Positions 51,956-59,414 of a DNA stretch of 64,000 nt are shown piece after piece. A program made the position numbers and the translations under genes. The stretch comes from Odoribacter sp. Its GTDB lineage: Bacteria; Bacteroidota; Bacteroidia; Bacteroidales; Prolixibacteraceae. The stretch spans positions 1-64,000 of the forward strand of contig PNOH01000025.1 in NCBI GenBank assembly GCA_013824715.1, given 5' to 3'. Numbering within the stretch: position 1 is the first letter of the stretch; each line of letters starts with the position of its first letter. The notes under the pieces were generated by a model, which saw only the letters and a program-made list of their open reading frames with translations, made no database searches and was not told the DNA's origin.

Positions 51956-54064
51956 TTAGTACACATCTGTTTGAAACCGTTTCTCTTTTTTTAATGTTTT
52001 CAGGTATTCCAGCGCTCTTTCTTCGCTCATGCCGCCTTCATTCTCAAAAATCCGGAGCAAGGTTTTTTGCACATCGCGGGCCATTTGTTTCATGTCGCCG
52101 CACAGATAAATATTTGCCCCGTTGTCAAGCCATTCAAATATTTCCTTCTGATTTTCCAAAAGGCGGTGTTGCACATATACCTTTTCTTCCTGATCGCGCG
52201 AGAAAGCCACATCAATTTTTTCCAGGTAACCATCTTTCAGCAATTTCTGCCATTCAAGCTGGTATAAAAAGTCGGAATGAAAGCGACGTTCTCCAAAGAA
52301 AAGCCAGGTTTTACCTTTCTGGTTACTGGCTTCGCGGTGCTGTAAAAATGCACGGTACGGAGCTACACCGGTTCCTGCACCCACCAATATTACCGGGGTT
52401 TCTTCGTTTTCAGGAAGTTTAAATGCCGGGTTCTTTTCAATGAATACTGAAACCTGAGAGTCAATATCAATCCGGTCGGCCAGATAAGTGGAACAGGCGC
52501 CGGCACGTTCGCGCCCTTTATATGAATAGCGAACTGTTGCTACAGTAACATGCACTTCATTGCCAACAGCCGACTGGCTTGACGAAATGGAATATAACCG
52601 GGGCGGAAAACTTCTAAGAATGCAGGCAAAATCCTGTGCCATCAATTTGAATGGAAATTCTTCGAGCAAGTCGAGTACATCATGTCCGTATAAATATTTA
52701 TCCAGTTGCCCGTCATTTTTAATAATTTCCTGAAGCTTTTTATTTCCGGTTTTTTCCTGATATTTTTGAATCACCTCGCGGTTTAGTATGGTAATTTCCA
52801 GACAATCAGATAAGGCTTCCTTCAGTGAAATTTCTTCTTCTTTAAGTGTTACTGGTTCAGTTCCGTTAAAACCGGCTTGACTGATAATGTTTTCTACCAA
52901 AGAAGGAGGATTATTTGCCAGAATTCCTACCGAATCGCCCGGTTCGTAAGATATTCCTGATCCTTCGAGCGAAAGTTCTACGTGATAAACCTCCTTGTCC
53001 GAATCGCGTCCGGTAATTTTAACTTTGTCGAGGACCGTTGCTTTAAAGGGATTTTTTCTGGAATATGATTTGTTTGCTGAAGAATTGTTTGCCGAAGTTT
53101 TATTAATTACCGGCTCTGATTCGGTTTTTTCGGCAAAGATTTTTACAAAAGTATCAATCCAATTGTCGGCTTCTTCCTCGAAATCAACATCCAGCTTTAA
53201 TAATGGCAGAATTGGCTTTGCGCCCAGTTGGCTTAAAGCCTGTTCGATATCTATTCCTGTTTTGCAGAATAGTTTATAACTTTTATCTCCAAGGGCCAAT
53301 ACCGAGTAGTTCAGGTCGGGCAGTTGCGGGGCGCGTTTTCCGGTTATAAAATGATGAAAGTCTTCGGCCATTGCCGGGGGTTCTCCTTCGCCGTGAGTAC
53401 TTACGATGAAAACCAGGTTGGATTCAGAAGACAGTTGCCTGGTTTTATAATCGTCCAAAGCAACCGACTGTACTTCAACTCCACGGCTGGCAAGCTTTTC
53501 AGCCAATTTTCCCGCAATTGTTTTACTTCGTCCGGTATGGGTTCCGTACAGAATTTTTAGCTGTTTGCTGTTTTTAGCCTGAATGGGCGTACTTGCAGGC
53601 TGACTGTTTCCGGATGATACAAGTAATTCTAAGTATTCCTGAATCTGATTCCGAATATGGATTGATTCATTTACATTTTCGGCATTTGAACTTACAGCCA
53701 CAGAAATGTTCCCATCCTGATAAATGGCTGGTGAAACAAACTGGCAAAGAGCCGGATTGTCATGAATATTGACCAACACTCCGGCCTCTTTCCCATCGTG
53801 TGCAATTTGCCTGTCGAGTTCTTCATTATTGGTACACGAATAAAGCATCAGGTAATTTTGCAGATCGGATTTTTCGTACTTCTTCTGAAAACAAGCTACA
53901 CCGGAGGCATGGACTTCATCAATGATATTTTCGGCTACCACATTGATTTGGGCGCCAAACCGTTGCAAAATCCTGATTTTCTTCAGAGCGCTTTGCCCGC
54001 CGCCGATCACCAGAATTTTCCGGTCCGAAATATCAATGGATATGGGTAAAAAGATTCTTGACAT
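51956..54064 (-). CDS. cysJ: Fusion of precorrin-2 dehydrogenase/ferrochelatase with sulfite reductase flavoprotein (CysJ)
   Basis: A 702-residue two-part protein. Residues 1-150 match the siroheme-synthase N-terminal module (CysG-N/Met8): KILVIGGGQSALKKIRILQR (NAD site), VLVNIHDNPALCQFVSPAIY with the catalytic Asp retained, and ISVAVSSNAENVNESI. Residues 167-310 are a flavodoxin domain (KILYGTHTGRSKTIAGKLAE, FIVSTHGEGEPP, ALGDKSYKLFC). Residues 340-702 are the CysJ-type FAD (PPRLYSISSS, GACSTYLAD) and NADPH (VILVGAGTGVAPYRAFLQHR, YLCGDMKQMARDV) modules. CysJ passes NADPH electrons to CysI; the extra module makes sirohydrochlorin and siroheme, the CysI cofactor. The frame is continuous, with no sign of a frameshift joining two genes. 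Confidence 0.92.
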   Translation of the reverse strand: MSRIFLPISIDISDRKILVIGGGQSALKKIRILQRFGAQINVVAENIIDEVHASGVACFQKKYEKSDLQNYLMLYSCTNNEELDRQIAHDGKEAGVLVNIHDNPALCQFVSPAIYQDGNISVAVSSNAENVNESIHIRNQIQEYLELLVSSGNSQPASTPIQAKNSKQLKILYGTHTGRSKTIAGKLAEKLASRGVEVQSVALDDYKTRQLSSESNLVFIVSTHGEGEPPAMAEDFHHFITGKRAPQLPDLNYSVLALGDKSYKLFCKTGIDIEQALSQLGAKPILPLLKLDVDFEEEADNWIDTFVKIFAEKTESEPVINKTSANNSSANKSYSRKNPFKATVLDKVKITGRDSDKEVYHVELSLEGSGISYEPGDSVGILANNPPSLVENIISQAGFNGTEPVTLKEEEISLKEALSDCLEITILNREVIQKYQEKTGNKKLQEIIKNDGQLDKYLYGHDVLDLLEEFPFKLMAQDFACILRSFPPRLYSISSSQSAVGNEVHVTVATVRYSYKGRERAGACSTYLADRIDIDSQVSVFIEKNPAFKLPENEETPVILVGAGTGVAPYRAFLQHREASNQKGKTWLFFGERRFHSDFLYQLEWQKLLKDGYLEKIDVAFSRDQEEKVYVQHRLLENQKEIFEWLDNGANIYLCGDMKQMARDVQKTLLRIFENEGGMSEERALEYLKTLKKEKRFQTDVY

Positions 54065-54076
54065 GCTGTCTGGATT

Positions 54077-54307
54077 TTAAATTTGATAATCGGTTCCATT
54101 ACTTTTTATTCGTCCGAAATTGATTCGGTTCCAGGTTCTTTCGTGCAAAAAATATAGTCCCATTTTGGTAAAAACTTCTACTCCCCCAATCGCTATGGCC
54201 ATATCAAGTTTGCCAGTTATTATCAAAGAGATTACAATAGTATCAAGTGTTCCGATGGTTCGCCATGAAACCGACTTCACAATGCTTCGGTATGATTTCT
54301 CACTCAT
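54077..54307 (-). CDS. DUF2061 small membrane protein
   Basis: A 76-residue inner-membrane protein of the DUF2061 family (PF09834). It has KSVSWRTIGTLDTIVISLII with the family's Ser-Trp-Arg and T-x-D signature, a second membrane segment (MAIAIGGVEVFTKMGLYFLH) and the terminal ERTWNRI motif (usually ERxW). The ATG at 54307 is preferred over an upstream TTG. Family members are often found beside sulfate-assimilation genes, and here it is first in the sulfite-reductase operon, directly after a leader terminator. Function unknown; a role in sulfite or sulfide handling is conjecture. Confidence 0.88.
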   Translation of the reverse strand: MSEKSYRSIVKSVSWRTIGTLDTIVISLIITGKLDMAIAIGGVEVFTKMGLYFLHERTWNRINFGRIKSNGTDYQI

Positions 54308-54326
54308 TTGTTGTTGTTTATAAGTC

Positions 54327-54360
54327 AAAAAAAAAGCCCCTCTGGATTCCAGAAGGGCTT
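54327..54360 (-). terminator. Attenuator terminator ahead of the sulfite-reductase operon
   Basis: Read on the minus strand, AAGCCCTTCTGG pairs with CCAGAGGGGCTT around AAT (one internal mismatch) and nine T follow. It lies 25 bases after the leader-peptide stop and 20 bases before the first structural ATG, with no gene ending at it. Confidence 0.85.
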
Positions 54361-54374
54361 AAATATATCTTGGC

Positions 54375-54415
54375 AATAGTTCGCCTATATCCTGTCAACC
54401 TCCTGAATAACTATT
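54375..54415 (-). promoter_or_regulatory. Leader hairpin overlapping the end of the leader ORF
   Basis: On the minus strand AATAGTT (54415-54409) can pair with AACTATT (54381-54375), enclosing the leader stop codon. It could be an alternative structure to, or a staging hairpin for, the terminator; folding is needed to decide. Confidence 0.4.
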
Positions 54416-54468
54416 ATACAACACATACACATGCCCATTGAAGCGCACATGTTGCTGGTCATATTCAT
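54385..54468 (-). CDS. Cys/Met-rich leader peptide
   Basis: A 27-codon ORF from ATG 54468 to TAG 54385. The first 17 residues are MNMTSNMCASMGMCMCC: six Met and four Cys out of 17, two rare residues in normal proteins. It lies 70 bases downstream of a TATATTTG promoter element and just upstream of a terminator hairpin that precedes the sulfite-reductase operon. This is the layout of a leader peptide whose translation speed reports charged tRNA-Cys and tRNA-Met. Cys-rich leader peptides upstream of sulfur genes are known in actinobacteria; I know of no Bacteroidota example. Translation is inferred, not shown. Confidence 0.7.
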   Translation of the reverse strand: MNMTSNMCASMGMCMCCIIVIQEVDRI

Positions 54469-54536
54469 TTTTGCTATTTCAGGAGAAAATTTGTTCATCG
54501 GTAAAAGACTTAATGATCTGCAATTATTCAATGCTG

Positions 54537-54544
54537 CAAATATA
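54537..54544 (-). promoter_or_regulatory. -7 element TATATTTG for the sulfite-reductase operon
   Basis: TATATTTG on the minus strand fits TAnnTTTG exactly. Transcription would begin near 54530, about 60 bases before the leader ATG. A clear -33 TTG is not seen at the right distance. Confidence 0.5.
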
Positions 54545-54619
54545 GAGTCAAATTTGACATTTCACAGGAATTCCATGTTTATTTTTCGTTAAATCATCGA
54601 AACGCACAAAATTGGATTC

Positions 54620-54627
54620 TATATTTG
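54620..54627 (+). promoter_or_regulatory. -7 element TATATTTG for the ATP-grasp gene
   Basis: TATATTTG 21 bases before the ATG at 54649, facing away from the sulfite-reductase promoter, so the two transcripts diverge from a 76-base region. Confidence 0.45.
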
Positions 54628-54648
54628 CCTTTTGATTTTAGCCATTTT

Positions 54649-55878
54649 ATGTCAAAAACGAAAGTTTTCTATTTCAATCCTACCTGCGAACTGGCTGTTG
54701 CCAACGGGTCGTTCAGCTACATGCCGCCACTCCTGCTTCAGGAAATGGAACGCGATTTAGCACTGCTTCCATTTGTTTTTGCCTCAGAAAACGATTTTAT
54801 CATTTCGGCAAATCCTCCTTCGGCTGAATATATTCAACAACTTAAAGAATGGGGATTTGAAGTTCCCGGGTTTTGCAGTTTATCCGAACTTGAAGCAATG
54901 CCAGCCGGTTCGTATGATGTCATCTTCCCCTGGGGCTGGAGCCCGGCGGCACATTTTAAATTGAAGAACCTCAAAGAAAAGTGTTCAGGAGAATTTAAGA
55001 CAAATCCTGTTTACAATTGGCATGAAGGGCATCAATCACTTTTCGAACGATCAACTTCTCTAAATTTCCTGACCGGTATCCTGAATAATAATCCGCAAAC
55101 CTGGCTTATCAGCAAATCAATGACCGGCGTAAAGGTGACTAACCTGACAGAAATTGAATCAATGCTCAATAAAAATCCGGCATTGGTCTTAAAAGCGCCA
55201 ATGAGTTCTTCTGGGCGGGGAATCCAGATCATCCGAAGAAAAATTCTGAATAATTCAAACAAAGAATGGATTTCAGGAGTATTAAAACAGCAAAACTACC
55301 TGATTGCCGAACCATTTCTTGAAAAACTGGCTGATCTGTCTTTTCAGTTTCAAATAAATGATGGTTCAGAGATTGAATATTTGGGTTATTCTTTCTTCGA
55401 AACCAATTCAAATGGCCAGTATAAAGGGTCGTTTATCCACGCCGGACTGATGGATGTTTTTCCAGGTGAAAACGCAGATGAAATAGGCAACATGATTGGT
55501 ACAACAGCAAAAGTAATCGGTGAGGCATTAAAAATTTCGGTTTATTTACGCTGGCATCGTGGATTTTTAGGCGTTGATGCTATGTTTTTCAGGAATGAAA
55601 AACAGTTGATGATGCAACCTTGTATTGAGATCAATTGCAGGATGAATATGGGAATACTAACTCTATTTTTGGAAAGTAAAATTCAGAAGGAAGCAAAAGG
55701 CAAATTTGAACTTTATTACGGAGCGCCGGGTGAATTTGAGATTTTTGCCGGAAAGGAAACACTACTTAATCCGCCTGTAATAAAGGACGGAAAAATAAGT
55801 TCAGGTTTTTTCCCATTGGTTGAACCCGGGCACCAGAAAAAATTTGGCGCTTATTTTTCGATAGGCGGCACCAGATAG
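54649..55878 (+). CDS. ATP-grasp-like protein of unknown function
   Basis: A 409-residue cytoplasmic protein. The ATG at 54649 begins MSKTKVFYFNPTCELAVANG, a start seen in a conserved Bacteroidota family I cannot name. The middle and C-terminal parts have ATP-grasp features: PALVLKAPMSSSGRGIQII (Lys and glycine-rich nucleotide loop, about residue 185), LIAEPFLEKLADLSFQF, then GFLGVDAMFF and QPCIEINCRMNMG (the E-x-N metal site). It would join a carboxylate to an amine or thiol using ATP. It is divergent from the sulfite-reductase operon and its 3' end overlaps the convergent response-regulator gene by 28 bases. Confidence 0.65.
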   Translation: MSKTKVFYFNPTCELAVANGSFSYMPPLLLQEMERDLALLPFVFASENDFIISANPPSAEYIQQLKEWGFEVPGFCSLSELEAMPAGSYDVIFPWGWSPAAHFKLKNLKEKCSGEFKTNPVYNWHEGHQSLFERSTSLNFLTGILNNNPQTWLISKSMTGVKVTNLTEIESMLNKNPALVLKAPMSSSGRGIQIIRRKILNNSNKEWISGVLKQQNYLIAEPFLEKLADLSFQFQINDGSEIEYLGYSFFETNSNGQYKGSFIHAGLMDVFPGENADEIGNMIGTTAKVIGEALKISVYLRWHRGFLGVDAMFFRNEKQLMMQPCIEINCRMNMGILTLFLESKIQKEAKGKFELYYGAPGEFEIFAGKETLLNPPVIKDGKISSGFFPLVEPGHQKKFGAYFSIGGTR

Positions 55879-56258
55879 TGGTTAATGGTATCGAGCAAAT
55901 ATTTTAACCGGATAGGTTTGGTGATAAACTCATCACAACCTGCTTCATGGCACAATCTTTCTTCACCCGATAAAATAAAAGCTGTTTGCACCACAATGAT
56001 AATTTCAGGACGCATGTCCTTGATGATTTTCGTGGCTTCAATACCATCCATTTTAGGCATATTGATGTCCATTAAAATCAAATCAAGACGTTCGGTTTTC
56101 TTTACTATTTCAACGGCATCCATGCCATTCTTCGCCCACAACAGCTTCGCTTTGGTCTTTCTTAATGCAGCCTCGAAATAAATATTACTGGTTTCGTTGT
56201 CTTCAACGATAAGTACCGTTTTTCCTTCCCAGGAATAATTTAAATCTGTCAGTTCCAT
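55851..56258 (-). CDS. Single-domain response regulator
   Basis: A 135-residue REC-domain protein: VLIVEDNETSNIYFEAALRK (acidic pair), LDLILMDINMPKMDGIEATK (phospho-acceptor Asp), VQTAFILSGEE (Thr position) and FITKPIRLKYLL (Lys). There is no output domain, so it may work like CheY or as a phosphorelay intermediate. It is the last gene of the chemotaxis operon, 15 bases after the hybrid kinase that probably phosphorylates it. Confidence 0.9.
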   Translation of the reverse strand: MELTDLNYSWEGKTVLIVEDNETSNIYFEAALRKTKAKLLWAKNGMDAVEIVKKTERLDLILMDINMPKMDGIEATKIIKDMRPEIIIVVQTAFILSGEERLCHEAGCDEFITKPIRLKYLLDTINHYLVPPIEK

Positions 56259-56272
56259 TTTGTAATTATTGG

Positions 56273-57856
56273 TTAAATATTCTTAAGCTCCATTTGTTTG
56301 TAAATTCTGTTGAGCAACCAAATTAAGTCAATCGCATTAAAAGGTTTGCCCAAAAAGTCATCCATTCCTCCCTTCAGAAATAATTCTTTATCATTTTTCA
56401 TGGCATTCGCAGTCATAGCAACAATCGGAACCCGGTTTATCACATTATTCTGATATTCCCATTCCCGAATTTTAGCTGTTGCTTCTATTCCATCCATTTT
56501 GGGCATCTGAATGTCCATAAGAATCAGATCGGGCGACTCTCTGATAAAGGATTCAACAGACTGAATTCCATCAGAAACGGCAAGAACAGATTGCCCCAGT
56601 TTTTCGAGATTTAATATAGCAATTTTTTGGTTGATAACATTATCTTCTGCAACTAAAATTTTAAATTTTTTATCAAAATTCAGTGTTTCTTCCAATTCCT
56701 TATTTTCTTCAATTTCAGTGGCTTGCGCAGAATTGCCAAATTCACATTCAAAATGGAATATTGCCCCATTCCCTTCTTCGCTGATTATTCCAATATTGCC
56801 ATTCATTAATTGAACGAGATTTTTTGAAATGGCCAATCCCAGTCCGGTTCCCCCAAATTTTCGGGTAGTTGATGTTTCAGCCTGAGTAAATGATTTAAAT
56901 AATTTCGATTGGTTTTCAGGTGAAATACCTATGCCGGAATCCTGAACTTCAAAATAAAGGCGAACAAGTTCTTCATCACATTTAATAAGGCTCACCTGTA
57001 TGCGAACAAAACCTTTGGAGGTAAATTTAATTGAATTATTGCACAGGTTTATTAAAACCTGTTTCAATCGAAGCGGGTCGCCAATCAAAAATTCAGGCAC
57101 CTCGGGTGCAATCCGGAACGATAATCTGAGCCCTTTTTGCAGCGCTTTATACCGAAGAATTTTGGTTACTTCATTAATTTCATCTGCCAAATTAAACATG
57201 ATCCGTTCAAAGGTAACCTGGCCGGCTTCTATTTTCGAAAAATCAAGCACATCATTAATAATCATCAACAGGTTTTCGCCTGATATACCGATTATATCAA
57301 TATATTCAAGCTGTTCATCGGTCATTTTGGTGCGTTTAATAATGTCTATCATCCCAATAATACCATTCATCGGAGTCCTGATTTCATGAGAAATATTGGC
57401 CAGAAAAATCGCTTTTGCTTTTGCTGAAGCCTCAGCGATTTCTTTTGAATGAATCAATTCATGTTGTGCCCTTCGAAGGGTCAGGTGAAGATTGACACGG
57501 GCCAGAAGTTCTTCTTTACTGAATGGTTTGGGAATGTAATCAACCGCTCCAAGTTGAAATCCTTTGACGATACTGTCTTTTTCTTTTTTAGCAGTCAGGA
57601 AAATGATCGGAATGTCCTGGGTTTGTGGATTTGATTTCAGTATTGAACAGACTTCAAACCCATCAATGTCAGGCAAAACTACATCAAGCAGAATTAAATC
57701 AAATTTATGGGCCCTTGCTTTCGCCAAAGCTGATTTGCCGTTAATCGCTGTAGCAATCTGGTATTCCTGGTCTGACAGAATATCTTTCATCAGATCAAGG
57801 TTGAGTTGTACATCGTCAACAATCAAAATTCTGGAAGTTTGGGCGATATCCTGCAT
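56273..57856 (-). CDS. Hybrid histidine kinase (REC-HisKA-HATPase-REC)
   Basis: A 527-residue cytoplasmic kinase without membrane segments. REC1 (about residues 8-125): RILIVDDVQLNLDLMKDIL, LILLDVVLPDIDGFEV, YIPKPF. HisKA: FLANISHEIRTPMNGIIGMI with the phosphorylated His. HATPase: INLCNNSIKFT, VQDSGIGISPENQSKLFKSF, GGTGLGLAISKNLV. REC2 (about 395-520): ILVAEDNVINQKIAILNLE, LILMDIQMPKMDGIEATAKI, DFLGKPF. The ATG at 57856 avoids overlap with the cheB stop; an in-frame ATG at 57883 is an alternative. It probably links the chemotaxis output to the following single-domain regulator. Confidence 0.92.
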   Translation of the reverse strand: MQDIAQTSRILIVDDVQLNLDLMKDILSDQEYQIATAINGKSALAKARAHKFDLILLDVVLPDIDGFEVCSILKSNPQTQDIPIIFLTAKKEKDSIVKGFQLGAVDYIPKPFSKEELLARVNLHLTLRRAQHELIHSKEIAEASAKAKAIFLANISHEIRTPMNGIIGMIDIIKRTKMTDEQLEYIDIIGISGENLLMIINDVLDFSKIEAGQVTFERIMFNLADEINEVTKILRYKALQKGLRLSFRIAPEVPEFLIGDPLRLKQVLINLCNNSIKFTSKGFVRIQVSLIKCDEELVRLYFEVQDSGIGISPENQSKLFKSFTQAETSTTRKFGGTGLGLAISKNLVQLMNGNIGIISEEGNGAIFHFECEFGNSAQATEIEENKELEETLNFDKKFKILVAEDNVINQKIAILNLEKLGQSVLAVSDGIQSVESFIRESPDLILMDIQMPKMDGIEATAKIREWEYQNNVINRVPIVAMTANAMKNDKELFLKGGMDDFLGKPFNAIDLIWLLNRIYKQMELKNI

Positions 57857-57858
57857 TT

Positions 57859-58929
57859 TTACTGAAATGAAGTGTTTAACCATTTAATTAATTCCTCTGG
57901 ATTACCAATCATTCTGGCGGCATTCAACTTGATGGCTTCTTTGGGCATTCCAAAAATTACCGATGATTTTTCATCCTGGGCAAATGTCATGGCTCCTGCC
58001 TGATGCAATTCAAGCATTCCCCGAGCGCCATCAGCCCCCATTCCGGTCATGAGAATGGCAGTTATATTCTTTCCTTTGAATTTAACTGCCGATTTGAACA
58101 AGACATCAACAGATGGACGGTGCCGGTTAACCAATGGCCCCATTTCAAGTTTGCATTTGTATTGTCCGTTTTCCCTGATCAGTTGCAGGTGATTAAATCC
58201 GTTTGCAATGTACACATTACCTTGATATATAACATCGCCATGTTCTGCTTCCTTTACGTTTAAATGGCTTTCCGTATTTAGCCTTTTGGCAAATGCTTTG
58301 GTAAACTCACCGGGCATGTGTTGCACGATTAAGATGCCTGGCAGATCGGTCCGCAGGTTTTTCAAAATACGGGAAATCACTTCGGTTCCTCCTGTTGAAG
58401 CGCCAAGCAGAATTATCTTTTCGGAATGAAGTTTAGGGCTTTGAATAACGGTTATTGGCTGATCAGGCTGATTAACAGGAACATTTTCTTTTTGTTCTTT
58501 TTTCATCGGTTTAATCCGGATTCGCTGGGTCATGGAAGAAGCTTTTATTGCATCAGTAATCCTGATACTATATTCATCCAACTGCTCCTGATTTGCAATC
58601 CTGGGTTTGGAGATGATTTCCTTTGCGCCAAGTTTTAACGCCCGGATTCCTACTTCAGAACCTTCGCCAACCACTGATGAAATGACCACAACAGGGATTG
58701 GATGTTGTTTCATGAGCTTTCCCAAAAAGGTAAGTCCATTCATCCGGGGCATTTCAATATCCAAAGTAATTACATCAGGAAGGTTTACTGAAATCATGGA
58801 AACTGCCTCATAAGGATCAGAGGCTGCCCCAATAACCTCGATCTCAGAATCTAAACTAAGGATTTGAATTAGTGTATTCCGTACCGAAGCCGAATCATCA
58901 ATAATTAAAACTTTAATTTTCCGACTCAT
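57859..58929 (-). CDS. cheB: Chemotaxis protein-glutamate methylesterase CheB
   Basis: A 356-residue protein (EC 3.1.1.61, 3.5.1.44). N-terminal REC domain: KVLIIDDSASVRNTLIQIL, DVITLDIEMPRMNGLTFLGK. C-terminal methylesterase domain from about residue 165: ILLGASTGGTEVISRILKN (catalytic Ser), ILIVQHMPGEFTKAFAKRLN (His) and AILMTGMGADGARGMLEL (Asp). It removes methyl groups from, and deamidates, the chemoreceptors. Its start overlaps the cheD stop by four bases. Confidence 0.97.
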   Translation of the reverse strand: MSRKIKVLIIDDSASVRNTLIQILSLDSEIEVIGAASDPYEAVSMISVNLPDVITLDIEMPRMNGLTFLGKLMKQHPIPVVVISSVVGEGSEVGIRALKLGAKEIISKPRIANQEQLDEYSIRITDAIKASSMTQRIRIKPMKKEQKENVPVNQPDQPITVIQSPKLHSEKIILLGASTGGTEVISRILKNLRTDLPGILIVQHMPGEFTKAFAKRLNTESHLNVKEAEHGDVIYQGNVYIANGFNHLQLIRENGQYKCKLEMGPLVNRHRPSVDVLFKSAVKFKGKNITAILMTGMGADGARGMLELHQAGAMTFAQDEKSSVIFGMPKEAIKLNAARMIGNPEELIKWLNTSFQ

Positions 58930-59414
58930 TTTTTATCGTTGTTAGTTGATTTGACCAGATACTTTTGCAGTACCTCGCCTGTTCCGGAATTAAAATGAAT
59001 CTTTCGGCCCAGTTTTCCTCCGGTACTCGAACTTGCTACTGATATCCCCAAATCGGATACCATTTTGAAAGCTAATTCGATGTTTCGCTGTCCAACATTA
59101 AAAACCGAATTTTGTTCACCAAGTACCTCGCCGCCGCCAAAAATTTTACATACGATATCTTCTTTTTTTGAGCCAAAATCAAGCATTTTTTTCAATAATT
59201 GCAAAATGGCCACATTACCAAATTTAGGAGATTCCAACCCATCTCCATTCCAATATGGCAACATGTAATGATTAATACCACCGATATTTCTTTTCCGATC
59301 AATAAAACAAACAGCCACACACGATCCCAACACGGTAGTAATCCATTCTGGATCTTTACTTACGCGTATGGACGATGGATGCAAGAAGTAGTCTGACGGG
59401 CGATATTCATTCAT
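58926..59414 (-). CDS. cheD: Chemoreceptor glutamine deamidase CheD
   Basis: A 162-residue protein (EC 3.5.1.44). TTVLGSCVAVCFIDRKRNIG carries the catalytic Cys, GGINHYMLPYW the His, and KIFGGGEVLG and NVGQRNIELAFKMV are conserved. It deamidates receptor glutamines. Its start overlaps the upstream kinase stop by one base (TAATG), and its end overlaps cheB. Confidence 0.95.
   Translation of the reverse strand: MNEYRPSDYFLHPSSIRVSKDPEWITTVLGSCVAVCFIDRKRNIGGINHYMLPYWNGDGLESPKFGNVAILQLLKKMLDFGSKKEDIVCKIFGGGEVLGEQNSVFNVGQRNIELAFKMVSDLGISVASSSTGGKLGRKIHFNSGTGEVLQKYLVKSTNNDKK

Noticed and set aside
54247-54441. 64-codon plus-strand ORF across the sulfur-operon leader
   Set aside because: It is antisense to the DUF2061 gene and the attenuator, and reads through the terminator stem.
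54361-54530. SAM riboswitch ahead of the sulfite-reductase operon
   Set aside because: I looked for SAM-I and SAM-II core elements on the minus strand and saw none; the Met/Cys-rich ORF explains the leader better.
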